Assembly (NCBI GenBank): GCA_021812285.1
Contig: JAKAOH010000019.1
Coordinates: forward strand, 1 to 32,545
Direction: 5' to 3'
DNA length: 32,545 nucleotides
Source of the DNA: Acidobacteriota bacterium
GTDB lineage: Bacteria > Acidobacteriota > Terriglobia > Acidiferrales > UBA7541
A program made the translations under genes and the position numbers. The notes under the pieces were generated by a model that did no database searches, was not told the origin of the DNA, and saw only the letters and a program-made list of their open reading frames with translations. Below are positions 6,898-15,271 of the stretch, piece after piece; position 1 is the first letter of the stretch, and every line of letters starts with the position of its first letter.

Positions 6898-7839
6898 TCC
6901 TCGTCTTCAACTTTCGCCGGCGCCGCCGGCGCCTTCCGCGGAGTCTTCTCCGTGCTGCCCACTCCTTTCGACTCTTCGGGCGACCTGGACCTCGCGAGTC
7001 TGGGGCGCGTCGTTGACCTTTATCTGGCGGGCGGCGTCAACGGATTGACCACGCTCGGCGTCACCTCCGAGGTCGCGCGGCTCGACGACCGGGAACGCTG
7101 CCAGGTGCTCGAAAGCGTGGTTTTCCAAGCGAATGGGCGCGTGCCGGTGATTGCGGGAGCGACGTCGAACGGACTGCGAACCACTATCGGATACGCCCGC
7201 GCGGCCAAAGCCGCCGGCGCTTACGCGGTGATGGTAAGCCCACCGCGGCTCGCGCGCCCCAGCGGCGACGCTCTGGTCGGGTTTTACAAAGGACTCGCCG
7301 AAGCCGTGGATCTGCCCATCGTGGTGCAGGATTTCCCGCCGGTTTCGGGTTTCACGATGGAGCCCGCGATTCTGGCTCGCATCGCGCGCGAAGTGCCGGC
7401 CGCTTGCGCGATCAAACTCGAAGATCCGCCCACACCATGGAAAACCGCGCGGATTCTGGCCGAAACGGGACCGGGCCTCAGAATTCTGGGCGGTCTGGGC
7501 GGCGTGTTCCTGCTCGAAGAGTTGATAGCGGGTGCGGCGGGCACGATGACCGGATTCGCGTATCCGGAAATCCTGGTGCGCGTGGTCAATCTGTACGAAG
7601 AAGGGAATCTGGACGCGGCGGCGGATGTTTTTTATCGCTACGTTCCGCTAATGCGATTCGAATTTCAGGAAGGCATGGGCATCGCTCTGCGCAAGGAAGT
7701 GCTTCGCCGGCGCGGCGCGATCGCCGACGCAACGATTCGCCCACCGGGCATGAAGCCGGACGCGCAAACGCTGCGCGCGCTCGATCTGCTGCAGAATTGG
7801 CTGCGCGGGCGGAAGGAGGATTCGTGGATTTCCATTTGA
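6892..7839 (+). CDS. DapA / N-acetylneuraminate-lyase superfamily enzyme
   Basis: This 315-residue TIM-barrel protein has the class I aldolase pattern. FRGVFSVLPTPFDSSGDLD starts the barrel, LTTLGVTSEVARL replaces the usual GTTGE block, and the Schiff-base lysine is Lys175 in CAIKLEDPP. The DHDPS Tyr133 motif (Y-N-x-P) reads Q-D-F-P, so this is not a canonical DHDPS or sialate lyase; it fits the divergent Q-D-x-P group acting on 2-oxo acids. Beside hydroxyproline-type genes, a candidate role is deamination of pyrroline-4-hydroxy-2-carboxylate or a related lyase step, by inference only. RBS GGGAGGAG precedes the ATG; the 3' end overlaps the SDR by 16 bases. Confidence 0.85.
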   Translation: MQSSSSTFAGAAGAFRGVFSVLPTPFDSSGDLDLASLGRVVDLYLAGGVNGLTTLGVTSEVARLDDRERCQVLESVVFQANGRVPVIAGATSNGLRTTIGYARAAKAAGAYAVMVSPPRLARPSGDALVGFYKGLAEAVDLPIVVQDFPPVSGFTMEPAILARIAREVPAACAIKLEDPPTPWKTARILAETGPGLRILGGLGGVFLLEELIAGAAGTMTGFAYPEILVRVVNLYEEGNLDAAADVFYRYVPLMRFEFQEGMGIALRKEVLRRRGAIADATIRPPGMKPDAQTLRALDLLQNWLRGRKEDSWISI

Positions 7840-8615
7840 AGGGCAAAGTAGCGATGGTTTCGGGCGCCGGGCGCGGCCTGGGCTACGCCGTGGCGCGGGA
7901 ACTGGCGGCCGAGGGCTGCCGCGTTTCCCTCTCCGACGTGGACGCCGCGACCGTGGCTGCGGCCGCCGAGCGGATTCGCCGGGAAACCGGCGCGGAAACG
8001 CTGGCGACGCAAGCGGACGCCCGTTCCGGCGAATCGCTGGCGAATTGGCACAGGGAGACGGCGCGCGCGTTTGACGGCGTGGACCTGCTCTATCCCAACG
8101 TGGGAGGGCCGCCGCCGGGCGACGCTTCCGGTTTCGACGACGCGGCGTGGCAGGCGGCGTTTGAGCTGCTGATTCTGAGCGTGGTGCGAATGGTTCGCCT
8201 GGCGGCGTCTTCGATGGCCCAGCGCGGCGGCGGCAGCATCGTGATTCCCACGTCTTCTTCGGTGAAGCAGCCGATTCCGAATCTGGGGCTTTCGAACGTG
8301 CTTCGCGCCGCGGTGGGCGCGCTGGCGAAGTCGCTGGCCGGCGAATTGGCGCCAAAAAAAATTCGCGTCAATCAGCTGGTGCCGGGCCGTATCGCCACCG
8401 AGCGCGTGGCGCAGATCGATGAAGCGAACAGCCGCCGGCTGGGCATTCCGGTGGAAGAGCAGCGGCGGCGCCAACTGGGCACGATTCCGGTGGGCCGCTA
8501 CGGCGAACCGCAGGAACTGGCGCGCGCGGCGGTGTTCCTGTTCTCCGACGCCGCCAGCTACATCACCGGGGCGACGCTGCAAGTGGATGGCGGACTGATT
8601 CGCTCTGTGTTGTAG
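7824..8615 (+). CDS. SDR-family oxidoreductase lacking the catalytic Tyr/Lys
   Basis: A 263-residue Rossmann protein with the classical SDR cofactor motif SGAGRGLG (13-20), Y-P-N-V-G in place of N-x-A-G, the serine strand IPTSSSVKQP (Ser144-146) and C-terminal YITGATLQVDGG. At the Y-x-x-x-K site it has Ser157-N-V-L-Arg161 (LGLSNVLRAAVGALAKSLA). This matches an SDR subgroup resembling beta-ketoacyl-ACP reductase but missing the active-site Tyr. GTG at 7824 follows a strong GGAGG five bases upstream, inside the 3' end of the DapA-family gene, so the two form a coupled operon. Dehydrogenation of a hydroxy-acid intermediate is possible, but the altered active site makes any reaction uncertain. 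Confidence 0.88.
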   Translation: MDFHLKGKVAMVSGAGRGLGYAVARELAAEGCRVSLSDVDAATVAAAAERIRRETGAETLATQADARSGESLANWHRETARAFDGVDLLYPNVGGPPPGDASGFDDAAWQAAFELLILSVVRMVRLAASSMAQRGGGSIVIPTSSSVKQPIPNLGLSNVLRAAVGALAKSLAGELAPKKIRVNQLVPGRIATERVAQIDEANSRRLGIPVEEQRRRQLGTIPVGRYGEPQELARAAVFLFSDAASYITGATLQVDGGLIRSVL

Positions 8616-8662
8616 ATTGCCTGAAAGAACCTGAAAAAGCTTTTTTCCGCGCCTTTGGAAAA

Positions 8663-8692
8663 TTGCCTGAACCCTGCCTGGGGAGGTATTGT
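8663..8692 (+). promoter_or_regulatory. Candidate promoter for the S10 peptidase gene
   Basis: TTGCCT (8663-8668) and TATTGT (8687-8692) are 18 bases apart, about 60 bases upstream of the ATG at 8752. The spacing is good and the -10 is a fair match; there is no experimental support. Confidence 0.35.
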
Positions 8693-8751
8693 GGCAAGGC
8701 TTAGGCCGGGGCGGTAACCACACCACGCTAAGGAAAGAGGGAGGGATTTTC

Positions 8752-10311
8752 ATGCGCGCAACGTTCTGGAGCCTGGTTCTAGCCGTGTGTCTGCCGGTCG
8801 CCGGCTCGGCTCAGGCCAAAGCTCCGTCGAAGAAGGAAGCCAAACCCGAAGAAACGCCCGCGAAGGAGCGGGCTGTTTCCACACAGCATTCGGTGACGAT
8901 TGACGGTCAGAAAGTTGCCTACACGGCAACCGCCGGCACGATCATTCTGCGCAACGACAAACAGAAGCCGACCGGCTCGATTTTCTACATCGCCTATACG
9001 AAGGACGGCGTGAGCGATCTTTCCACGCGCCCAGTGGCCTTTCTCTATAACGGTGGTCCGGGCGGCGCTTCCGTGCTGGTGGATTTCGGCGGATTCGGCC
9101 CGCGCAGAATCGTTTGGCCGCAGCCGGGCAGCCCGGCGGGCGTTCGGCCGCCGTACAAGATCGAGCAGAATCCGGATACGCTGCTGGCGAGCTCCGACCT
9201 GGTTTTCGTGGACGCGATGGGAACCGGCTACAGCCACATCATCGCTCCCGCCGGCACGCCGAAAATGTTTTACGGCGTGAATCAGGACGCCAGCGCGTTC
9301 ACGCAGTTCATCCGGCAATACCTTTCGAAATATCACCGCTGGAATTCCCCGAAATTCCTGCTGGGCGAAAGCTACGGCACCACGCGCTCGGCCGTGCTCG
9401 CCGACAGCCTGATTCAGCATGGCGTGTACCTGAACGGCGTGATTCTCTGCTCCACCGTGCTTACGTTTCCCACCGTCACGTTTGCGCCCGGCGACGATCA
9501 GCCGTACATTTTTTACCTTCCCTCCTACGCCGCCGCGGCGTGGTATCACCATCGTCTGAATCCGCAGCCCTCGAGCCTACCCAACCTTGTGAAAGAGGCC
9601 GAGGCGTTTGCGTCGGGAACCTACGCGAATGCGCTGTTTCAGGGCTCGGCGCTCAGCGCGACCGAAAAGGAATCGGTCGCCAAACAGCTTTCCGCGCTCA
9701 CCGGCCTGCCCGCTTCGCTGTGGGTGAAGAGCGACTTGCGCATTTCGCTGCCCGTCTTCGGCCGCTACCTGCTGGGCGACCAGTATGAATCCACCGGCCG
9801 CTACGATTCGCGCTACACCATCCCCGAGCTGCAGCCGCTGCTCCCCTTCAACGGCTCCGGGAACATGGGCCCGACAAGCAGCGCCATCATGGGCGCACTC
9901 TCGGCGAGCTTCGATAATTACCTCGAAACCCGGCTCAACTATCACAGCGACCGGCCCTATCACCAACTGAACTTCAAAGTAGGCGAGCACTGGGATTGGA
10001 AGTACAGCCCGCCCACGCAGGATCTGCTCGGCGAAGGCGAAATGTTCCTGAACGTGGCGCCGGCTTTGGCTCGCGCGATGACGAACGATCCCGGTCTCAA
10101 CGTGATGGTCAACAACGGATATTTCGATATGGCGACGCCGTTCTTCGCCACCGAATACAGTTTCCGTCACGTCACCCTGCCGCCCGGCGCCCAAAAGCGC
10201 ATTACCTGGGATTACTACCATTGCGGGCATATGCTTTATCTGAATCCCAAAGTGCTGCCCGTGATCAGCGCCAACATGAACCGCTTCATCACGCAGTCGT
10301 CCACGAAGTAA
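8752..10311 (+). CDS. Secreted S10-family serine carboxypeptidase-like protein
   Basis: This 519-residue protein begins with a signal peptide (MRATFWSLVLAVCLPVAGSAQA), so it is exported. It carries the S10 hallmarks: FLYNGGPGGAS (oxyanion region), the nucleophile Ser207 in GESYGTTR, Asp459 in NGYFDMATPF and His493 in HCGHMLYLNP. S10 enzymes remove C-terminal residues at acidic pH; bacterial homologues are mostly uncharacterised. The ATG at 8752 has GGGAGGG upstream and directly precedes the signal sequence; an upstream in-frame start at 8689 adds 21 residues that spoil it. A strong hairpin follows the gene, so it is probably monocistronic. Confidence 0.92.
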   Translation: MRATFWSLVLAVCLPVAGSAQAKAPSKKEAKPEETPAKERAVSTQHSVTIDGQKVAYTATAGTIILRNDKQKPTGSIFYIAYTKDGVSDLSTRPVAFLYNGGPGGASVLVDFGGFGPRRIVWPQPGSPAGVRPPYKIEQNPDTLLASSDLVFVDAMGTGYSHIIAPAGTPKMFYGVNQDASAFTQFIRQYLSKYHRWNSPKFLLGESYGTTRSAVLADSLIQHGVYLNGVILCSTVLTFPTVTFAPGDDQPYIFYLPSYAAAAWYHHRLNPQPSSLPNLVKEAEAFASGTYANALFQGSALSATEKESVAKQLSALTGLPASLWVKSDLRISLPVFGRYLLGDQYESTGRYDSRYTIPELQPLLPFNGSGNMGPTSSAIMGALSASFDNYLETRLNYHSDRPYHQLNFKVGEHWDWKYSPPTQDLLGEGEMFLNVAPALARAMTNDPGLNVMVNNGYFDMATPFFATEYSFRHVTLPPGAQKRITWDYYHCGHMLYLNPKVLPVISANMNRFITQSSTK

Positions 10312-10338
10312 TCGTCCTTAGCAACAAGAACGAAATCC

Positions 10339-10387
10339 GCTGCTTTCTCCAGCCCGAAGGGGCTGGAGAAACAGCGGCGCGGTTTTT
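10339..10387 (+). terminator. Intrinsic terminator after the S10 peptidase gene
   Basis: TTTCTCCAGCCC and GGGCTGGAGAAA (10344-10371) form a perfect 12-bp stem around a GAAG loop, extended by GCTG/CAGC with one bulged C. A run of five Ts follows at 10383-10387, a little later than usual. Confidence 0.7.
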
Positions 10388-10438
10388 GCCGCCTATCCTC
10401 CGTCGTTCGCATCGGGTGTAGGATGAAAGCAGCGCTGC

Positions 10439-10511
10439 GGGCCCGTAGCTCAGTGGTTAGAGCAGCGGACTCATAATCCGTCGGTCCCTGGTTCGAATCC
10501 AGGCGGGCCCA
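10439..10511 (+). tRNA. tRNA with CAU anticodon, probably tRNA-Ile2 (k2C34)
   Basis: The acceptor stem GGGCCCG (10439-10445) pairs with CGGGCCC (10504-10510). The D arm (GCTC..GAGC), a 5-bp anticodon stem around CTCATAA, the variable loop and a TTCGAAT T-loop are all present, with discriminator A at 10511 and no encoded CCA. Anticodon CAU allows Met or, after lysidine modification, Ile. The body (AGTGGTTAGAGCAG, then GGTC-C-CTGGTTC) resembles the minor tRNA-Ile2 more than elongator tRNA-Met, and the stem does not look like an initiator. Confidence 0.92.
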
Positions 10512-10576
10512 CTTTGCGTTGTGCTGGCGTCAAACTGTAGCGTGTGGTGCGAAGCTGCGTCGCTTGAGCGCCGCGC

Positions 10577-11617
10577 TTAACCGTCTTTTCCTGAAGCGGC
10601 GATCGGCACCCATTTCCCTCTGCGCGCCGCGCGATAGATCGCCTGCATCACGGCGACATCGCGCAAACCTTCCCACCCGTTCGGTTCCGGATCGCGGCCG
10701 CGGCGAATGCAATCCGCGAACGCGTCGAGTTCGAGCGCGAATTCGTCTATCACCTTGAAATGTTTCTCGAACCACCGGCCTTCGATCTTGCCGAATAATC
10801 TTCGCTCCTCGTCGTAGGCGAAGGCGGGATCGAGCGCGGCCCAGCCTTTTTCACCAATCACGTTGAGAAACGTCGCGCGGGCGGCGCCGAAACTCGCGCT
10901 GGCTTGCACGAAGAGCGAATCGGGAAATTTCAGCTGGAAACCGATGCTCTGTTCGACGTCGCCAAAATGCTTGCGATCCTCGCTCCAGCTATACGCGTTC
11001 GCTTCGACGGGCTCCATGCCCGTCAGCCAGCGAACCGCGTTCACGCAATAGATGCCGACGTCCACCAGCGCGCCCCCGCCCGATGCTCGCGAATTCAGGT
11101 GCCACGCAGCGCCGCGTTTGCCCGGCGCGAGCGTGAAGGTGAAAGCGGAGTGAATGATTTTCAGCTTGCCCAGCTTGCCGCTTGCCACGAGGTTTTTGAG
11201 CGCCAGGCTCGCCGGCTCGAAATACTTGCGATAGGCGATCATCAGACGGACGTTCCGTTCGCGGCAGGCGCGAATCATTTGCCGGCATTCTTCCACTGTC
11301 GTCGCCATCGGTTTTTCGCACAGCACGTGCCGGCCGGCCTGGGCGGCGCGCACCGAAAACGGCGCGTGGCTGGCGTTGTCGGTGGCGATGAAAACGGCTT
11401 CGACCTCGGGATTCGCCAGGCAGGCGTCGTAATCCGCGTAGGTGTACCAGGCGCGGGCGCCGAATTCATCAGCCAGACGCCGGGCTTTTTCGGCGGTGCC
11501 GCTGACCACAGCCACGAGCTTCGCGCGCTCGCTGTGACGAAATGCCGGCAGAATGGCTTTATGCGAAATTCGGCCCAACCCCACCACGACGTATCCCACC
11601 CGTTTGCGTTTCGTCAT
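10577..11617 (-). CDS. Gfo/Idh/MocA-family NAD(P)-dependent oxidoreductase
   Basis: A 346-residue protein with an N-terminal Rossmann fold (VGYVVVGLGRISHKAILPAF; GLGRIS at 13-18), the EKP motif (CEKPMAT, Lys102) that places the catalytic lysine, and an alpha/beta C-terminal domain containing AYRKYFEPA and GGGALVDVGIYCVN. It is close to glucose-fructose-oxidoreductase-like members of the family, which oxidise or reduce sugars and cyclitols with bound NADP. The N-terminus has no export signal. I used the ATG at 11617 (GAGG eight bases upstream) rather than one nine codons earlier. Neighbours give no pathway, so the substrate is unknown. Confidence 0.9.
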   Translation of the reverse strand: MTKRKRVGYVVVGLGRISHKAILPAFRHSERAKLVAVVSGTAEKARRLADEFGARAWYTYADYDACLANPEVEAVFIATDNASHAPFSVRAAQAGRHVLCEKPMATTVEECRQMIRACRERNVRLMIAYRKYFEPASLALKNLVASGKLGKLKIIHSAFTFTLAPGKRGAAWHLNSRASGGGALVDVGIYCVNAVRWLTGMEPVEANAYSWSEDRKHFGDVEQSIGFQLKFPDSLFVQASASFGAARATFLNVIGEKGWAALDPAFAYDEERRLFGKIEGRWFEKHFKVIDEFALELDAFADCIRRGRDPEPNGWEGLRDVAVMQAIYRAARRGKWVPIAASGKDG

Positions 11618-11833
11618 TCCGCCATCCTCAAGCGCACAATTCACCTACTGTTTTTGCCGGGAACTTTTTCCCTGGTTCACTCTATTCCAGATGGCGGCGG
11701 GAAGAAAATCTCTTCCTAGCCTCCTGTGGCCGGTGGCTGGAATCCAGGCAAGGCGCGGGTTGCCCGCAAGACCGGCTCCGTGCGGTAGAATGCCAGCGGT
11801 TCGGAACGGAACAATAGCCGCCTGGGACATTCG

Positions 11834-13993
11834 ATGAAAAAATATTTCTGGAATTGGCCGATGCTTTTCCTCGCGAGCGCGATGGTGCTGGGCCACGCCG
11901 CGTACGCGCAAAAGCCGTCAGCCGCGCGCGCTTTTCGACCGCCGGCCGTGCCACTCGTCACTTTCGATCCCTACATGAGCATCTGGTCGGAGAACAACGA
12001 GCTTGCCGACCATCCCACGCGCTACTGGGACGGCCGGGTGCAGAATCTGGTGAGCCTGGTGCGTGTAGACGGCAAAACGTATCGCTTGATGGGCGGCGAA
12101 CCGAAGACTGCGCCGGCCATGCGGCAATTGAGCGTGGTGGTGCGACCGACGACCACCGTCTATCACTTTTCCAACGCGGAAATCGCGCTCACGCTGACGT
12201 TCGTGACGCCCAGGCTTCCCGCGTCGCTCGAAACCATGACACTGCCGGTCACCTACATCACCTGGACGGCGCGCTCGGCTGACGGGCGGGCGCACGACGT
12301 GCAGGTGTATTACAGCACCAGCGCCGCCGTCGCCGTGAATCACAACCGTCAGCAAGTCACCTGGAGCCGGGAAACGTTCGGCCCGCTCACGGCCCTGAAA
12401 ATCGGGTCCACCACGCAGAAATATTTCGATCTGGCGGGCGATCCGGTGGGGATCGATTGGGGATATATCTATACGGCGGCGGAGACGAACGAGAGCGCTG
12501 CCGCCATCGCGTCGAGCGCCCGCTGCATCCGCGATTTCCTGGCATCGGGAAATTTGCCGGCCGCCGATTCCACCAGAAAACCGCGCGCGGTGAGCGACGC
12601 CGAGCCGGTGGAAGCCTTTCGGTTTGACCTGGGAAAGGTGAACGGGAAACCCGTGAGCCGCCATGCGATCGTGGCGTACGACGAAATCTGCGCAATCGAT
12701 TATTTCGGCGAGCCGCAGCGTCCCTATTGGCGCCGCATCTTCCAAACGCCCTCCGCCATGTTCGAGTGGGCCGACGATTATTACCCGTTGTTGATGCGGC
12801 GGAGCGCGGAATTCGATTCCGAGGTCCTGGCCGATGCGCGCCAGATCGGCGGGCATCCGTACGCCGCGATCGTCTCTTTGGCTTACCGTCAGGCGCTCGC
12901 GGCCATGGGCATTTCGGCGGATCGGAACGGCATGCCCATGGTCTATACGAAAGAGGAAACCAGCAACGGCGATATCGCCACGGTGGATGTGATTTTCCCA
13001 GCGTCTCCGCTCTTTTTGACATTCGCTCCGCAACTCGAAGCCGCTTCTCTCGCACCCGACCTCAATTCCGCCCAGTCTCCGCGCTGGAAATTTCCCTGGG
13101 CGCCGCACGATCTGGGCACCTATCCCATCGCGCGCGGCCATTACAGAACCGGCGGTGAAAGCATGATGGTCGAGGAAAGCGGCAACATGATCATCCTCTC
13201 CGCCGCGATCGCCCAGGCGGAGGGAAACGCCGATTTTGCCGCGCGCTACTGGCCGCTGTTGACGAGTTGGGTGAAGTATCTGCGCAAGAGCGGCTTCGAC
13301 CCCGGCCGTCAGCTCAGCACCAACGACTTTCTGGGCTTCATGGCGCATAACGCGAATCTTTCCGTGAAAGCGATCGTGGCGATGGGCGCCTACGCGAAGC
13401 TGTGCCGCATGCGCGGGATGAACGCGCAGGCCGCCGAATACGAGGCCCTGGCCAAACGCTGGGCCAGGAAATGGATGAAAGTGGATGCCGACGGCAATCA
13501 CTACCGTATGGCGTTCGATCGGCCGGGAACCTGGAGCATGCTCTACAACCTGGTCTGGGACCAGGTGCTGGGGCTGCATATTTTTCCGGCGTCGGTGCGA
13601 CGCAAGGAAATGGCGTTTTACATGACCAAACTCAATAAATATGGCCTGCCGGATCGCAGCACGGTGACGCAAACGAAAACCGATTTCGAAATCTGGACGG
13701 CGACGCTGGCAACAAACCGCTCGCAATTCCAGCGGATCATCGATCGTATTTACGCGTTTCTGAACGAGAGCCCGAAGCGCGTTCCGTTTGCCGATCAGTA
13801 CGGCACGCGACGCGGCTGGGCGGGCATGCACGCGCGGCCGGTGATGGGCGCGGCATTCATGCCGTTTCTGAACGACCGCAAGTTATGGGAAAAATGGGCG
13901 GCTCGCGGAGCCGAATTCGGCGACGATTGGGCGACGCTGCCCGCTTCGGCCGCGGTCCAGACGCAGGCGCCAGAAACGCGCGAGAAACCGTGA
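11834..13993 (+). CDS. Secreted glutaminase-A-like protein (DUF4964/DUF5127/DUF4965/DUF1793 architecture)
   Basis: The 719-residue protein starts with a signal peptide (MLFLASAMVLGHAAYAQ). The N-terminal region (FRPPAVPLVTFDPYMSIWS), the beta-sandwich part and the helical toroid (TKEETSNGDIATVDVIFPASPLFL, PHDLGTYPIARG, VEESGNMIILSAAIAQAEG, LSTNDFLGFMAHNANLSVKAIVAMGAYA) match the layout of fungal glutaminase A and its many bacterial relatives. It resembles a six-hairpin glycosidase fold; substrate in bacteria is usually unproven (glutamine or glycoconjugates). The C-terminal part has the expected YGTRRGWAGMHARPVMGAAFMP. It is followed 108 bases later by a glycosyltransferase gene on the same strand; no terminator is evident between them. 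Confidence 0.88.
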   Translation: MKKYFWNWPMLFLASAMVLGHAAYAQKPSAARAFRPPAVPLVTFDPYMSIWSENNELADHPTRYWDGRVQNLVSLVRVDGKTYRLMGGEPKTAPAMRQLSVVVRPTTTVYHFSNAEIALTLTFVTPRLPASLETMTLPVTYITWTARSADGRAHDVQVYYSTSAAVAVNHNRQQVTWSRETFGPLTALKIGSTTQKYFDLAGDPVGIDWGYIYTAAETNESAAAIASSARCIRDFLASGNLPAADSTRKPRAVSDAEPVEAFRFDLGKVNGKPVSRHAIVAYDEICAIDYFGEPQRPYWRRIFQTPSAMFEWADDYYPLLMRRSAEFDSEVLADARQIGGHPYAAIVSLAYRQALAAMGISADRNGMPMVYTKEETSNGDIATVDVIFPASPLFLTFAPQLEAASLAPDLNSAQSPRWKFPWAPHDLGTYPIARGHYRTGGESMMVEESGNMIILSAAIAQAEGNADFAARYWPLLTSWVKYLRKSGFDPGRQLSTNDFLGFMAHNANLSVKAIVAMGAYAKLCRMRGMNAQAAEYEALAKRWARKWMKVDADGNHYRMAFDRPGTWSMLYNLVWDQVLGLHIFPASVRRKEMAFYMTKLNKYGLPDRSTVTQTKTDFEIWTATLATNRSQFQRIIDRIYAFLNESPKRVPFADQYGTRRGWAGMHARPVMGAAFMPFLNDRKLWEKWAARGAEFGDDWATLPASAAVQTQAPETREKP

Positions 13994-14101
13994 ATACATT
14001 ACCGTTTGTCTTCGCTCTGGGAACGGGCTTGCCCAGGGGAATTTCCCACGGCCGTCCCGGCGCATGCGCGGCCTGGCGCGCCGCGCAAGGAGTAAAAACT
14101 G

Positions 14102-15190
14102 GTGCGTGACGCTATCGTTTGCGGCTACGAGTGGGGCTCGGGCACCGGCCCGGTGGAACGGGTCGCCGTGGCGCTGGCGCGGGTGGGCGCCAAGGTGCTG
14201 CATTGTAGCCCCGCAACGTCTCTCGCCAAAAAGCCGGATACAGAACTGCGCCAGGTGGAATCCAATCTCTTCACCTTCAAGCCCTGGGCCTATGCCTACC
14301 GCTTGAACCGGATTCCCGGCCTGCCTGGCATCCAGAGCGGCGTGGTCACACGGCAAATCCTTCAGCACGCGCAGGAGTTGGGACTCGAAAAGCCGCTCTT
14401 TATTTACGCCAACCTGGGACGGATGGTCGTTCCCTTTTGCGAAACCATGAGGAATCACGGCTGCTTTCTGGTGCATACCCGCCCGGATTACGCCGACACT
14501 CTTTTACCGGTCCATGTGGATCAGTCCGATCTTACGCTCGTATTCTCGCAAACTCTCTACCACCGGATGCGGGCCAAGTGGGGCGAAAAAATACGGCTTG
14601 GTTTCTTCGGGGTCGACTTGCTCCCTTTCCAGGGCATTCAGATGGACGCGGAAAACCCGCCCGCCGCCTTGGCGAAAATTCCGCGTCCTCGGCTGGGGTA
14701 TGCCGGCAGTTTCGCCAAGGATTTTCTGAATATTCCTGTGCTGCGCGAATTGCTCGACCGGCGTCGGGACTGGAACTTCATCTCCTTCCGGGGCAGAACG
14801 CAAGGCCCGGCCGCGGAGCCGGACGTGCCGCTGCCCAATGCGCAACGGCTGCCGTGGCAAGAGCCGGAACAATTTGTCCGGTGCGTGGCCGGCTTCGACG
14901 TTGGCTTCATGCCGTACGACTGCTTCAGCACGGTCCTGTTCAATAACCCGCCGATGAAGCTATGGGATTATTTCGCGCTGGGCATGCCGGTCGTCGCAAC
15001 GCCGATGATTCACCTGTGGGAATACGAGCACCTGATCTATCTTGGCGAGACCGCCAAGGAACTGGAAGCCGCCGTGGAAAAAGCGTTGGCCGAACCCTCG
15101 GGCAGCCCATTGCGGCAAAAGCGCAAGGAAGTGGCGGAGCAGCATTCGGCCGAAGCCTTCGGGCGGCTTCTGGAACAAATTCTGCGGTAA
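14102..15190 (+). CDS. GT-B-fold glycosyltransferase-like protein
   Basis: A 362-residue protein with the outline of a glycosyltransferase family 1/4-like enzyme: an N-terminal domain starting IVCGYEWGSGTGPVERVAVALA, a linker, and a C-terminal Rossmann domain with LGYAGSFAKDF (donor-loop region), GFDVGFMPYDCFS and the sugar-nucleotide-binding helix MKLWDYFALGMPVVATPM. The start is GTG at 14102 with AAGGAG nine bases upstream. The acceptor and sugar donor are not deducible. It ends about 80 bases from, and converges with, the lasso cluster nucleotidyltransferase gene, so it is a neighbour but not part of that operon. Confidence 0.78.
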   Translation: MRDAIVCGYEWGSGTGPVERVAVALARVGAKVLHCSPATSLAKKPDTELRQVESNLFTFKPWAYAYRLNRIPGLPGIQSGVVTRQILQHAQELGLEKPLFIYANLGRMVVPFCETMRNHGCFLVHTRPDYADTLLPVHVDQSDLTLVFSQTLYHRMRAKWGEKIRLGFFGVDLLPFQGIQMDAENPPAALAKIPRPRLGYAGSFAKDFLNIPVLRELLDRRRDWNFISFRGRTQGPAAEPDVPLPNAQRLPWQEPEQFVRCVAGFDVGFMPYDCFSTVLFNNPPMKLWDYFALGMPVVATPMIHLWEYEHLIYLGETAKELEAAVEKALAEPSGSPLRQKRKEVAEQHSAEAFGRLLEQILR

Positions 15191-15271
15191 CTTGCTCGCT
15201 GCCTCGTCCCGGAAAAATCTTCCGCCAAATGACGATCGCGATTCCGCAACGCTCGCTTCGACAAAGCCCCA

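Noticed and set aside
11918-13831. A 637-codon open frame on the minus strand
   Set aside because: It mirrors the glutaminase-A-like gene; composition is Arg/His-rich and there is no recognisable domain.
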